Assembly: GCA_003508835.1 (NCBI GenBank)
Contig: PUFA01000209.1
Coordinates: 1,467,001 to 1,531,000, forward strand
DNA length: 64,000 nt
Reading direction: 5' to 3'
From: Eonycteris spelaea
Taxonomy: Eukaryota; Chordata; Mammalia; Chiroptera; Pteropodidae
A program made the translations under genes and the position numbers. The notes beneath the pieces are model-generated. The model was given only the letters and a program-made list of their open reading frames with translations. It did not search any database and was not told the origin of the DNA. This document shows, piece after piece, positions 1 through 12,388 of the stretch (positions are counted from its first letter, which is position 1; every line of letters starts with the position of its first letter).

Positions 1-560
1 TCTTTTCCTCTTGGAAAATACCCCTTGCTCTGTATAAGGTCCTGGGATGCTGCAGAAGGCCTTAGCCACAGGCTGCTGGAAGCCTGATGTACTGGAGTGG
101 GTGTGGGGGGCTCTTTCTCCATATCTAAGTGCCTCTCTGCATCTCTCTCTGTTTCTGCCTCTGTCACTTGTATGTGTTTCTGTGTGAGTCTCAATCTGTG
201 TCTGTGTCTCTATGTCTTTCAGTATTGCTCTGGGTCTCTCCTTGCAACCTTTGGCTTCTCTCTGCATCTCTCTGTCTGACTGTTTTTGTGAGTTTCCCGA
301 TGTGGGTGTCTCCATCTCCCTGTCTGGTTTTCTCTCTCTAGATCGTGAGGGACATGAAGACAGAGGTTAGAAAACTTATTCGTACACGTCTGTGTTTCTG
401 GACAGCTCTCTTCCAAAAGTGAGCCACCATGCCCCATGGGAAGTGTCTCTTTACTCCTGTTTCTCCCTGTGACTCCCTTCTCTGTGTTTGTCTCTATGCC
501 TCTGTCTCTCAGACACTACCTCAAATGTAAATTCGCTTCTACATTATCCCTGAGGCCTCT
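1..560. repeat. pyrimidine-rich low-complexity tract
   Basis: From about 110 to 520 the plus strand is an imperfect run of TCTCTG/TGTGTC words with interruptions, a degenerate simple repeat. Short open frames across it are rich in Ser, Leu and Cys only because of this composition. No gene is seen. Confidence 0.6.
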
Positions 561-1780
561 CACCGATAGTGTTTATCATAATTCCTTGATCCTTTAACAC
601 AAGGGAAAAGAGAGGGGCCACAGTGGGAAATCTGGGGAAACTGTTGATATCCCAGAGGACATCCTGGGACTGGGGAACAAGAGAGGAGGAGGAGAGGTGA
701 CAGTGGAGCTGGCACCTCTAATGATTCTCCTCTTAAATACACCCAGGCAAATTTATGAGCATTCTCAGACAGTCCTGATTGTTTTACAGAGACAACCAGA
801 ATTTTAGTCATGCAAGAATTAGAAGTGTGAATGTATCTCAAACAAGAAAAAAAATAATTTCTAATCAGAATTAATCAAACTGTGATATTTTTTAAAAAGA
901 TATGTCATTTATATCAGATGTATATGGGGACCCCTTGCATTGCACTCACCTCCCAAATTAGGAGTATTGCCTGGTTTCTTAACTGGGCCCTTTGGTGTGG
1001 TGACAAGAGAAATCAGAAGAAAGGTTCTGTTGAAGACAAAAGTATAATTGCATAATCATTATTAGTCTGTTTTCAATTGTCAGAATTATTCAAAACACAT
1101 GGAGAATTGTGAACCACAGCAATTTATTTTATCTCTTCACTTTCTCCCTCTCCTTGTATATATTAGAACCTAGAACCTCTGACAACATAGGAATGGACTG
1201 GGGAGACATCGCCCTTCTCCCCGGCCTGGCCTGGATCCCTATCCTGAAGGAGCCTCTAGTTTAGGAAAGAGGTGGGAGAGGCAGTTGAGGGGAGATTAAC
1301 ACTGAGATGCCTCACATCCCTCAAATTGCTCCTCCTCACCTGGCCTGCCAAAATCCTCAAGGCTGCAGCCCTTCCCTTGTGAAGCACCTGAGTTTAAAAT
1401 ATCCTCGGGTTGTAAGTATATGTTGCCTGAGATAGGTGATATATTAAATCACGGGTAAAATTATCACCGTGTGAACACAAACTTATTCATTACATAGGAT
1501 ATAAAATGAACACAAATAAGCAAAATGATTATCCTGGGTTTGGGGAGCTGGTCCTGACACAGCCTGGGCAGGTACCACATGGAGAAAGAGTTAAATCTGG
1601 GCTGTAGAGGACGAGGACGGCCACCTAGCGATCAGAAGCCTATAAAGTTGGAGAGGAGGAGACAAATGATAAAACTCCTCCCTCTGAGTAAGGCTGATAA
1701 ACCTGACTTGGTTGAAAGTTAGTGGGCAGAGTGAAGGAAGGATTGCAAAAAATGGGAATAAATTTACTTAGTACCTAAAT
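561..1780. other. unassigned flank
   Basis: Mixed AT-rich sequence with no convincing exon, RNA gene or clearly recognisable repeat. It lies downstream of ADGRF2, where ADGRF4 upstream sequence would be expected from human gene order, but no ADGRF4-like coding exon was found. Confidence 0.4.
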
Positions 1781-1969
1781 CAGTGGTTCTTAATCCTGGC
1801 AGGACTTTAAAATCTCTGGGGAGCTTAAAAAAAAAAAGAAAGAAAGAAAAAGACCAAACCCCACCCTAAGACTTTCTGGTTAAATTTTTCTTGGGTGGGG
1901 CCAAGACAGTGGTATTTTTAAAAAGCTCTCTAAGTGTCTCCAAGGTGCAACCAGCATTGAAAACCACTG
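1781..1969 (+). mobile_element. MER5-type hAT-Charlie remnant
   Basis: Begins CAGTGGTTCTTAATCCTGGC and ends AAAACCACTG, the inverted terminal repeats of the small MER5 family of non-autonomous hAT transposons. The interior has the family's CCCCACCC and GGTATTTTTAAAAAGC blocks, interrupted by an A/G-rich run near 1829-1853. Family name from memory. Confidence 0.75.
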
Positions 1970-2249
1970 ACTCAGACGATCAACAAACTGATAATAAAAT
2001 TCTGGGTATGATTTGGATGTATTTTCTTAAAAAAAGAAAGTGGCAAAAATGACTATTTTTCTATGGCATTATGAGCATAATTTCTCTGTGGTAGCTAAAT
2101 GGATCAACACATAAGGAAAGGAACCATGCCAAATGGGAAGGGATAGGAGTTAGTTCTCTCCCCTGAGGGCATGGAGACAGACCAGAGTGAGGTAGTAAGG
2201 AATACTTAGAAAACATTTACAATGCTAAGGCACTTTAGGGAGGCTTAGA

Positions 2250-2404
2250 TGAGTGGGTCTCAACCTTGATTGCATTAGACTCATGCCAAACTCAAGCCAT
2301 ACTGCAGACCAATTCAATTAGAACCCCCAGAGGTGGCACCCAGACAACGTTTTTTGAAGCTTTCTGGTCGACTCTGATGTTTGGCCAAGGTTGGGTACCA
2401 CTGC
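2250..2404 (+). mobile_element. hAT-Charlie (MER5-type) remnant
   Basis: GTGGGTCTCAACCTTG at the left and AGGTTGGGTACCACTG at the right form diverged inverted ends. The body has a GCATTAGACTCATGCC segment like the family's GCACATTAGAATCACC block. Confidence 0.55.
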
Positions 2405-3940
2405 TTTAGAACTAATGCTTTATTCTCAGCACAGGGTGATGGGTTTAAGGTGTGGGGGTGGGGGTGGTCGCGGGGGCGGGGCATTGTTTGTTTGTTTTTC
2501 AGAAGGAAGGAATGTAGAGGAGTCTGCGATCTCTGATCTCCTGATTATGAAGACCGAAGACTGGGAACAAAGACAAAGCTGTGTGGTAAGTGTAAGGCAA
2601 CAGGGGATAGGAAAACAAGGAAAGAAAAAAAGAAAAGACAGGAGGGCTAAAGAAAGCAAAGAATAGGGAACAAAAGACAAGGAATCTAGGGAGGGGCAAT
2701 GCTGTTACCCCGAGCCCAGCCTCTTGAATGATCTGTCACCCCTCTCCATGCAAATCTCCTGCAACACCATTCTATGGCAGCCCACGTCGATCCCATTGGA
2801 TGTTAGTGTGGGAAACTCTCGATGGCCTCTTCTCTTGTGGCTGGATATGTTCTCTGAGACAATCCTGAATCTCCTTTTGCTGTTATTTAAAAGTTTTCCA
2901 GTTTTTCATTTACTCAGAACAGCTGTTGGGTTGCACCTTGGCGTAACAATACTATTTGATTTCTAAATTATAGGAATTGATGATAAATGAAAAAGGACGC
3001 ATACTATCCAATGACTGAACAGGCTCCTAACCTTCTTTTACAACTCCAGTAACCATGGCAAATGGCCTCTCTTGAAAATCAAGCTATTGGAAAGTCCTTT
3101 GTGTAGGGTCAGAATCTGTTTCCCTGAAATTTTCACACTTTGGAATGTGGATCAACCAATTGGAGCTATAAAGAACAAGCAGGCTGTCATAGGAACCCGA
3201 GGTTTTTCATCATCTGTCATTTCTTCATTTTATCACCTGCTCTCCTGCTATGTGCTTTGAGGCTCTCCCCTCCAGGAGCTGCCGCCTTGTCACTCTCCTC
3301 TAAATGCATTTGTCTACTTTTGTTTCTTTGGATGTGGTCCCAAGACTCCAGAAAGAATCTGAACAGCTCAAAGAAGCACTCACTCAGCCCTTCGGAAAAA
3401 ATCCATACCATAAAGCCTTAAGGTGATGGTTTTAGCAACACTCTCTCTGCGAGAAACTGCAGCATGGTTGTTATTTTGTCAAATTTTTAAATGCAAAAAT
3501 GACTATGAGGGCTTTACCTCTGATATTCTGGAGATCCGTTTTGCAGAGGTTACCCGATTCTTTAAGGCTTCTCGTATCTGGATAGTTAACAAAAGTTAAG
3601 AATTAAAAAATTATAAGAAACAAACACATGTGCTTGGGCCTGGCAAATAGTGTGCAAGGGAGTGTTTTGCCAGCCAGGTCCTGTTAGTGGAATATGGAGG
3701 GATCCGTAACTTGGTGGAGTGGTCTGGGAAAAGATGGGGAGAAAGAAGAAAAGTGAAGCTAGAATAGGAGACTTACATAATCAGGGTCCTGCACAGGAAC
3801 CCGCTGGCTAAGAAATACAGTTTGCCACAAATTAGAGGATTCCTTGACAGAGCCTTGGGAGTATTGGGGGAGTACTTGAGTAGCTGAACATTTCCCACAG
3901 TCTATCAACTATTCAAATCTTTTCTAGAGTGCCTAACCAT
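2405..3940. other. unassigned flank
   Basis: No supported gene. It contains a G-rich patch (2450-2482) and a purine-rich patch (2600-2680). Short open frames on both strands have biased composition and no splice context. Confidence 0.4.
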
Positions 3941-3941
3941 G

Positions 3942-3963
3942 GTTAAAAAAAAAAAAAAAAAAA
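3942..3963 (+). repeat. poly(A) run
   Basis: A run of about 21 adenines, possibly the tail of a decayed retroposon. The sequence to its left is not recognisable as a specific element. Confidence 0.7.
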
Positions 3964-4029
3964 GAATCCTATACAGCATAGCAAAGGCTTGTGGAACCAA
4001 GAAAATAAGAATAATAACTATTATATTTT

Positions 4030-4205
4030 GTTTTATAACTTTAAAATGCTTTTCACACCTGTCATCTTATTTTATCCAGAAAATAACCCTGTGGGATAGG
4101 TACTATTATCCCCATTTACAATTAATGAAATTAAGACTCGAGATTAAGTAATACTCAAAGCCAGTGAACTACAAAGAGGAAGAGCCAGGAGTTGAATTCC
4201 TGTCA
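4030..4205 (-). mobile_element. MIR SINE fragment
   Basis: Contains the reverse-oriented MIR pattern: ATCTTATTTTATCC, then TAGGTACTATTATCCCCATTT, a decayed GAGGTTAAG-type block and an AGAGCCAGGAGTTGAATTCC block. Diverged, so ends are approximate. Confidence 0.65.
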
Positions 4206-4640
4206 TTTTCCCTGAGTCTCTCCTATTATATATGGGCACCCTCTTCTTATTTCTACTTCTTCTTTCCTTTCGCTATACGGAACGTTATTCACCTTCCAAG
4301 GCCTTATAGAAGTTTTTTCTTCACAGTTAATGTATGCTAAAGTCCTCTACTCAGAGCAACTTCACCCTTCCCTGAAAACGCAGTATTCTTTGCACATCTC
4401 TCAACAAGCTTCAAAGAGGAAAGAACACTCCTTGGGTGGGGGTCTGCGCTCTCAAGAGTCCATTGGAATATGTGAAGACATACTGGAGACTCTATTGAAA
4501 TTTCTCTCTCATCTTTCTTTAATTCTGTGTTTCATAATGTGCATAATAAATACTTTGTAAGTGAATAATAAACATATCTGGTGATATGGGCTCACTGGTT
4601 TTTAATGATCCTAAAGGTTTGAAGACTACTGTTATAACAT

Positions 4641-5330
4641 CGTAGTCTCCCCCTTATCTATGGTTTTGCTTTTCAAGATTTTATTTTCCATAGTCAACCG
4701 CAGGCTGAAAATATTAAATGGAAAATTTCAGAAATAAACAATTCATAAGTTTTCGATTGCGCGCCATTGTCAGTGGTGTGATGAAATCTTACGCCGTCCT
4801 GCTCTGTCCTTCCAAGATGTGAATCACCCCTTTGTCCAATGTATCCAGACCGTATACACTACCCACCCATTAATCACTCCATAGCTATCCCAGTTATCAG
4901 ATCGATTGTCACAGTGTCACAGCACTTGTGCTTACTTATTAAGTAAAATAAGCAAACCTTAAGAAACCCTTATTTTACTTAATAATGGTTCCAAGGTACA
5001 GAGCAGTGATGCTGGCAATTTGAGTATGCCAAAGAGAAGATGCAAAGGCTTTCTTTAAGTGAAAAGGTGAGTTACAGTACTATAAGATATTTTGAGAGAA
5101 ACTGCATTCACATAACTTTTATTATAGTATATGTTGTAATTGTTCTATTTTACTTTTAGTTATTGTTGTTAATCTCTTACTGTGCCTAATGCATAAATTA
5201 AACTTTATCATAAATATGTATGTGAAGGAAAAAACGGTATATATAGGATACAGCACTATCTGTGATTTCCAGCGTCCACTAGGGGTCTCAGTACATATCC
5301 TCTGCAGATAAGCAAGGATTACTATACAAC
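4641..5330 (+). mobile_element. Tigger-type (TcMar) DNA transposon, internally deleted
   Basis: Left end GTCTCCCCCTTATCTATGG and right end GCAGATAAGCAAGGATTAC are inverted copies of each other. Inside are the TCAACCGCAGGCTGAAAATA block and the decayed start of a pogo/Tigger transposase reading frame (around 4985-5070, with GATGCTGGCAATTTG and ATGCCAAAGAGAAG). At about 690 bp it lacks most of the transposase, so it is a non-autonomous or deleted fossil. The exact subfamily is uncertain. Confidence 0.8.
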
Positions 5331-5554
5331 TTTTGTCAATTAATCATGATACTTTTGAGTGTTTACCTTTTACATTATAATTTTAAGTATAAGAAGTTTT
5401 GATCTTGATGGAAGCGTCCATGTCTTAGTATTCATTGCACATCTACAAACCCTAACAGTGGTGCACTAATGGATAATGCTGCTGCTGATGATGCTTTGGC
5501 TAGAAATACTAGTTGTGACATTAGATTAATTAAAAAAATAATATGGTATGCAAC

Positions 5555-5740
5555 TACATAATACCTTAAATGCTTTCTATGTGTTTTCACTTGAAAAATT
5601 CCTTTTCTTCTTTACCATAATCTAGTAGAAAAATGAGGAAAAGCATCATTATCTCTGCATTCCACTTGAGGAATCTGAGATTCATAAAGAGTTAAGGAAC
5701 TCCTCATTGGCACACAGTAGTACATAGAAATATCAAGACT
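5555..5740 (-). mobile_element. MIR-like SINE fragment
   Basis: ATACCTTAAATGCTTTC, ATTATCTCTGCATTCC and AAGAGTTAAGGAACTCC appear in the order expected of a reversed MIR. Strongly diverged. Confidence 0.45.
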
Positions 5741-6039
5741 AAAAGGATGATACTCTTGACTTAATAATTTTTATTAGGTTCTGGTATCCTTATAAGAAAA
5801 TGAAAAGACCATTATGAAATGCATCTTTCACAAACCTTTTATATTAACTTAATAGCAGAATAGTAGTGACAGTAAAATTAATTAATATAAATAAATAAAT
5901 AAATGCTGCAGTAAAGATATTTACATCCATATCTGAAAGTTATTTGTTTTCTCGTTCAAGAGGTAGTATAGTAACAACAGAAAGAAAGAAGGAGATCTTA
6001 GAAGCCTGAGTAAACATGTGATGTTTTGCTCATTTATTC

Positions 6040-6460
6040 AGTTTTTGTTTTCACCACCCACTATTTATACACACTCCCTGTATTTGGAGAATTCCCTTCC
6101 TCAATCTATTGCTTTAAGGTAGAAGCCTCCCTAGCAGCTAAGATGAAGCCATGTGACTAGCTCAGCCAATCAGGCGTGACAATTCAAGAAGCAGGTGCCA
6201 GGGGACCCCAAAGGGCAGGGCGGAGGCAATCCCTAAGGCAACGGTAGCAGCAACTCTAGTTTAGCACCCACTGTCTGGCATTAGCTTTGTGAGCTGTTCT
6301 ATGCCTAGCAGAGTAGGGAGGGTGGAGCAGTTTTGTGCTATGAATTGGAACTATTGTGCATAGCCGCATAGCCTCCATGGCTCAAGGCCAGAGAGACCTA
6401 TCAAAGAAGATATTGTAAGACTTAATAAATTTTTCTTTTCTGCTTTAACTTGTTAGAGTG
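6040..6460 (+). mobile_element. LTR-like fragment (ERVL/MaLR type)
   Basis: The 3' part has the arrangement of old mammalian LTR ends: TAATAAATTTTTCTTTTCTG followed by TTAGAGTGGGTTC. Upstream there is AGCCATGTGACTAGCTC and a GC-richer middle. No internal retroviral genes are seen. The family is not assigned. Confidence 0.5.
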
Positions 6461-6469
6461 GGTTCTTTA

Positions 6470-6605
6470 GAGATTCTGTGCAAGCTACTTAATCACGCTG
6501 AATCTGTTTCTTCATCTGTAAAACTGAAAATAGAAATACCCAAGATCGTTTTAAGGATTGGCGCTAATGTACATAAAATGTTTAGCACTACAAGAGCTTA
6601 AAAGA
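6470..6605 (+). mobile_element. MIR SINE fragment
   Basis: CAAGCTACTTAATCACGCTG, TCTTCATCTGTAAAACTG and AATGTTTAGCACTACAAG match the forward MIR order (leave-off, count-down and 3' blocks). Confidence 0.65.
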
Positions 6606-8364
6606 TAGTCCATATTACTTGCACTATAAATAAGAGCGATGTCCTGTTCAAGTGCCTGCACAAATATTTGAGGTGAAAGATCCTCATAAGTGGGCAATAT
6701 AAGTAACATTTTAGGGCCAGGTACTGATAATGCAGAGAAAAACAACAAGAAGAATTTACAGTACCTTCGGATCCAGGATTGTTCCAAACACCAAGATAAA
6801 GAAGCCCTAAAAAAGACAGACAAGGGAAGAAGAGCCATTTACAAAATAATAAGTATAACAATAACAAGAAATACCAGCATTAGTTACCAGTTACTATTCT
6901 GGAACTAATAAAAATAATAAAATGAAAAAAATTGTGTTCAATCTTTGACTCTCTCATTTTAAGGTCACAACACCTACATTCATTCATTTAACAAATATTG
7001 ATTCAGTATTTTCCATGTGCTAGTCACTGTTCTAGACACTTGGACATGTCTGAGTAAACCAAACAGATCGAGGTCCCCGATTCATACCTTTTTTTTAATT
7101 TGAGCAAAATAAAAAGTGTTTTGCATTTATCTCACCACAAGATAATGGTCCAAGCAAGAGTCAAAGAAAATGTTAGGCAATGAATGACAGCCTTGCAGAC
7201 CCCAACAATCAATAATGAAAGAAACTTGCACAGAAAAAGCAAAAGCGGCTATGCTTAACCTCTTTCCCACATCCATAACCAAAAACTTATAAAACTTGCA
7301 AAGAAAAATCATGTTTATGGATCCTCAGGAAAGCTAAAATCCAAAACCAGATGGAGTTTTCTAAGCACATAAGGGGTACTCAGAAATAAGTGCTCCAAAT
7401 ATGATGACATGGAGAGTGAATTCACTCTCATATCTCTTGTCATCTATACAAAGATAAACACTATTAAAGTCAAAAGGAGACTGTTCCTCCATCACTATAG
7501 TCCATGTGAGTTTTCAATTTATTTTTCATATGCAATATCACAAAACCACCCAGGAAGAAGAAGGAAAAATATTTATCTCATTTTTCAGGTAAGGAAAAGG
7601 GAGCTCAGAGATTTAACTTTCAAAATACAGTAGATAGCAACATTCATTAGACAAAATTTCTCTTGAAGCTATGGTTACTCAGATCTTGGTTCACTTGAGA
7701 AGAGAGGTGAGATAATGACATCCTTGTTAAGCTGCTCTGCTTTCATAATCAAATATGAACCCTTACCCAGGCAGAGACCTCTCAAGGCACATGGGTTTAA
7801 TACAAAATAAAAAAGATGTTCCAACCAGGTGATCATCAGCAGACACAATATCAAACCTGCTGCTATCATGATTTGTAAACGCACAGGTGAGAGGTGGAGG
7901 ACTTCACAGGGACCAGTGCATGGCCATGTCGCTCATCCATTCCCCCAAACACACTATAATACACTACTCCATTCAGCCAGCCAGCAAGTACTCCAAAGCC
8001 TGGAGTGTTCTTTCAGGTTGCTTTTTCGTGTGACACTCTTAGCCTACAAGATAACTGTCAAAATCTGTCATTGGTCTACTAAAAAATGTCATTGATGGCA
8101 TGACCCATTAGGTTATAAAGTACCATTCGTAAAAAGATGCTTGGAACAAATACATCCCCATCTGATTCTGGCACTGGGAATATATTTTAAATCAGAATCT
8201 CCATGGATTTTTCTCAGGAATTAAATTTTGTAAAAATCTGGAAACCACAATTCTAGCATTTTTTCCCACAACCACAAATATACATTCCTTTAGCTAAAGG
8301 ACTAAGAGGAATTTCTCTCCCTGTAAGATTTTCAATTTCTTGAGTTTGGATTAATTAAACTTAT
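6606..8364. other. unassigned flank
   Basis: No supported gene. Short repeat-like pieces include a TTCATTCATTTAACAAATAT segment near 6980 and a weak MIR-like block near 7560-7620. A leucine-rich minus-strand open frame near 7.8 kb is discussed under rejected items. Confidence 0.4.
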
Positions 8365-9470
8365 ATCTGCAAGAAAACATAGAAACTAAACTCAAGGACC
8401 TTGGACTTGAAGAGGATTTTATGAATTTGACCTCAAAAGCAAGGGAAGTAAAAGGTAAAATAACTGAATGGGACTACATCAAATTAAAAGGCTCTGCTCA
8501 GCAAAAGAAATCATCAACAAGGTAAAGAGACAACCATCTAAACGGGAAAATATATTTGCAAGCAACACCTCTGATAAGGGCCTAATATCCAAAATATACA
8601 AAGAACTCATACAACTCGATAACAACAAAAAACAAACAAACAAATGATCTAATCAAAAAATGTGCAGAGGACCTGAACAGACACTGCTCCCAGAGGACAT
8701 ACAAATGGTCAACAAATATTTGAAAAGATGCTCAACACTACTAGCTATTAGGGAAATGCAAATCAAAACCACAATGAGATACCATCTCATACCTGTTAGA
8801 ATAGCTATAATCAACAGGACAAGTAATAAGTGTTGGAGAGGATATGGAGAAGAAGGAACCTCATACACTGCTGGTGGGACTGCAAATTGGTACAGCCACT
8901 ATGGAAAACAGTATGGAGGTTCCTCAAAAAACTAAGAATTGATCTACCATACGATCCAGCAATCCCTCTACTGAGTGTTTACCACAAAGACTTAAAAACC
9001 CACATCCGAAAAGATATTTGCACACCAATGTTCATAGCAGCATTATTCACGGTGCCAGGACATGGAAGCTACCTATATGTCCTATGATAGATGACTGGAT
9101 AAAGAAGCTTGGCACATATATACAATGAGATATTACTCAGCCATAAGAAGAGATGAAATACTGCCATTTGTGACAACATGGATGCACCTTGAGACAATCA
9201 TGCTAAGTGAAATAAGCCAAACAGAAAAAGCTGAAAATCACATGATATCACTTACATGTAGGGTATAAACCTAAAAGCTACAAATGAACAAGACAAACAA
9301 AACAGAGACTCATGGACATGGACAATAGACTAGTGGTTACCAGAGGGGAGCGGGGAGGAGGGAGAGGGCAGGTAGATGGGGTAAAGGGGGTCAAATGTGT
9401 GGCGACAGAAAGAAATCTAACTATGGGAGGTGAACACACAGTGTAAATATATGTATGCCTTACTATTAAA
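8365..9470 (+). mobile_element. L1 LINE 3' fragment (ORF2 C-terminus and 3' UTR)
   Basis: The sequence runs through the end of L1 ORF2. The motif [16 protein letters not shown] is encoded near 8870 and a PYDPAIPLL motif near 8955, but the frame shifts between 8650 and 9090 and has stops, so it is dead. Downstream is the standard L1 sequence for target-lane words such as GTGGTTACCAGAGGGGA, seen in laurasiatherian L1 3' ends. It is 5'-truncated and has lost a clear poly(A) tail. Confidence 0.9.
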
Positions 9471-9824
9471 AAATTTATATATGCAACACTGAGCATGAGG
9501 CTCAGCGCCAAATAAATATCAATAAGTATAGTGACTCTGTGTATGTGTGTTTGTGCCTGCATGCTTAATTTTTTATTTACATCTATAGAGCTGTAAATAT
9601 GTAACAGGGGGATAGTCCATTAGGATTGCTTTTCCTTGGTCCATGCCCTTGGAAAAAGTTACACAAAATACCATTGAGAAAATTTGCATAAAATATTGGT
9701 CATAAAGTTTAGTTTCTGTTTGAGAAGAATTTATTGGTAGCAGCTAATTGCATTTCTTTTAGCAGATAAAGCGCAATTTGAGCAGATAAATCTCACAGTG
9801 TTCACCCAGGTTTTAAAATATGTG
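9471..9824. other. unassigned, AT-rich
   Basis: Includes a short TGTGTATGTGTGTTTGTG patch at 9536-9555 and otherwise nothing I can name. Confidence 0.35.
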
Positions 9825-10115
9825 CTTTATTGCTATGGCCTGAATGTTTGGGTTCCCCCAAAATTCATGTGTTAAATCCTAACACCCAGTGTGAAAATAC
9901 TTGGAGGCATGCCTTTGGGAAGGATTAGGTCCTGAAGGCACAGTCCTCATGGAGATTAGTGCCCTTGTAAAAGGCCCCAGAGAACTCCCTGTCCCTTCTG
10001 CCAAGTGAGGGTATAGCGAGAAGACAACGGCCTCTCGCAAGATAGTTGAGCGTGGACTTCCCAGCTTCCAGAACTTTGTTGTTTATAAGGCACCCATTAT
10101 TACGAGGGTCCCCAA
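9825..10115 (+). mobile_element. MaLR LTR fragment (MLT1/MST-like)
   Basis: GGCCTGAATGTTTGGGTTCC, AAAATTCATGTGTTAAATCC, GATTAGTGCCCTTGTAAAAG and GACTTCCCAGCTTCCAGAAC follow in the order of MaLR long terminal repeats. The end is TTGTTGTTTATAAGGCACCC. No internal region is attached, so it is a solo or broken LTR. Confidence 0.75.
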
Positions 10116-11680
10116 ACCTTACCCAGACCCCAATTATTCTCAGTAAACCCAAGAGAGGATACCACCAGAAGTTATGGGTTGACAAAGTAACATTCGAGGC
10201 AGCAACTGACAGTGTAACAATCCTTGCTTAGTCAAGGGGGTGGTTAAACTTTAAAACCAGTGGAGGTGTTCCCACTGGCTTTAGGACCCAGAAATCTTTA
10301 AAAGGGCCTTTCTCCCACATCTATTGGACCTTCTCTCTTCTCCATCGCCCCATCAGTCTCAGAATGAATCTCAGTTTATTCTAAGACGCTGTTTGTCCTA
10401 CTTCTTCTCACTCAGTTGTTTCTGTCTCCCACCTCACTAGATCTACGGCTGAGGAACCTTGAATGTCCTCATCCACTGATATGCTAATAAATAGCAATAA
10501 TCAGCTCTCCTCATTTGTAGCACTTGCCAATCTCCATGTTTAAATATTCTCACCATGGTTGATTTAAATCAAGCAACATGACATCTCTAACCATAGAGTT
10601 AGGAAAAAATGGACACATCATTATACAGTGTTTCCATGATATAGATATAATTGATGCAAATAACCTCAAGAGCATAGTAAAATGTAGAAAACAATTAGGA
10701 AGTGATGCATTTTGAGGATGTATGACTTTTGTTTTCCATCTAATTTATTTAATTGCAATCTATATAATTTAATTTTTAATGACATCTGTATTTACCAGCT
10801 AGCAAAATGCATGAAAATATAACAGTCATTTCTCCTATGCCAGTTCAAGCCCGCTGTGGCATACCACACCACTGCCTGAATACCTGCCCCAGTGTCTGGC
10901 CTTCGTCCAAACCCTACTCTCAGCTTCTCATTGTCCCATCAGCACTTAGAAGGGCTCTACCTTCCTCCTTCCCAGGAGCCAAGGCAAAACTGAGTTGGAA
11001 TTGCAAGTCGATTCTGTTATGGTAGGTAAAGGAGCTCACGGTACCAAAATATGAGCGCTTACAGCCTAGTCCCAAACAAAAAGGACAGTTAAGATGGCCC
11101 CACAGGAGATGAGGAAGGAGAAAGCTGAGGAGCAAGATATTAATTCATTTAGTTCATGACAGAAAAAAAATAAATAAAACAAAACCATGGGATGTGCAAA
11201 AATTTAAGAACACTAGGTTTTTATCCCAGTCCCATCAATGACTAGCTGCAAAAATATAGGTAAGGCGATTGATAATTACTAAGAGCTGTATAAATAATAG
11301 GATATAATTAATATATCCTATAGAAATTCAAAAGAAAAGATTTAAAAGGCAAAGCAACCCTGTTATTACTATGATTGTTTTCTCTGATATTTAAGGCATC
11401 AAAATGTCTTTTATAAAATGAAATCATTTCTATCTAAATTTCAAAAGAGAAAAATGGTAAAACATTGACTTAAAATCTCTATTACCCATAAGGTAAAGTG
11501 TTTATTTAAAAATAAGCCTAATTTCAAGAAATATTTTAGAGGTCTTTAGAAAAATAAAAGCTTTCTTTTTAATTAGTTGCTATCTGCATATTTAATATTC
11601 AGTATAATAAATTTGACTCATTGATACAGTGTAACAGAAAAAAATGAAAAAAAACAAAATTTCAATCAAGAAAGGAATAT
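10116..11680. other. unassigned flank
   Basis: No supported gene. It is AT-rich after 10480 and has short open frames only. A downstream ADGRF2 exon completing TM7 was sought here and not found. Confidence 0.4.
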
Positions 11681-12010
11681 GAAATACTATGCAGCCATTA
11701 AAGATATATATTTTTGTGTGTATATATACACACATATATACATACACACACTCACACAGTAACCTGCTAAAATGCTAAGATGTATTTTTAAGTGAAAAAG
11801 TAAGTTGCACAATACTATACATTGTTTTTTAACCCCTATATGATATGAAAAAAATTGTATATAACCATAGAAAATTTGGCGAGGATGCACATGAAACTTT
11901 GAACATTGTTTAATTTACAGAGGTGAGGTAAGAGAGGAGAGGGGAAAATATCCTTAATATTACTCTGTATGGCTTGCTTCATTAAAATAAGATGTTTCCA
12001 GTGGTAACTA
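11681..12010 (+). mobile_element. old L1M 3' fragment
   Basis: GAAATACTATGCAGCCATTA, then AAGTGAAAAAGTAAGTTGCA and a degraded 3' UTR. This is the L1 order after ORF2. A palindromic TGTGTGTATATATACACACA lies at 11717-11736. Confidence 0.7.
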
Positions 12011-12174
12011 AACATTCTAAATGGAATAAAATATAAATGTGCACATGTAAATACCTCCAGTTAGATACTTCTATTTTAGGGGAAGCAGTGCTGTTTAATT
12101 TTTAAACAGTAATAGCTCAGCCTAATCTTAGGCTATTAATGAACTTTAAGTCATTTTAGTACTTGGTGCTTTCC

Positions 12175-12360
12175 TGTTCACTATTTCATTTTCTAAACAC
12201 TCATAAAGTGGGCCTATTATACCCATTATTTTATAAGTGAGGAAAACATGGCTTAGAAAAGTTGAGCAAATGTCCCAGGTGAATCTTACACATTAATTTA
12301 TGAGAGAGTAAAGGTCTGAACCCAGGCCTTTCTGCAACAAAAGCTAATTTCTGACCCAAT
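12175..12360 (-). mobile_element. MIR SINE fragment in ADGRF2 3' flank
   Basis: Reversed MIR blocks: TATTATACCCATTATTTTAT, GAAAAGTTGAGCAAATGTCC and GTCTGAACCCAGGCCTTTCT. It starts about 30 bp beyond the ADGRF2 stop codon, so it is probably transcribed as part of the 3' UTR. Confidence 0.6.
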
Positions 12361-12388
12361 ATGCTATTCCCAGCCCATGACTTCCTGA

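Noticed and set aside
5270..5290. CTCF-like word CCACTAGGGGTCTC
   Set aside because: Two mismatches in the core and part of a Tigger terminal region.
7675..7884. Minus-strand frame beginning MRLQIMIAAGLILCLLMI, looking like a signal peptide, considered as an ADGRF4 first coding exon
   Set aside because: No acceptable acceptor/donor pair in the right phase, no similarity to the ADGRF4 N-terminus, and the residues after the hydrophobic core are not receptor-like.
8660..9087. Two plus-strand frames considered as a gene
   Set aside because: They are pieces of L1 ORF2 in different frames with stops between.
1..12388. ADGRF4 coding exons expected from human gene order
   Set aside because: No minus-strand exon with the cysteine-rich, GAIN or 7TM motifs was found; they probably lie beyond the left edge.
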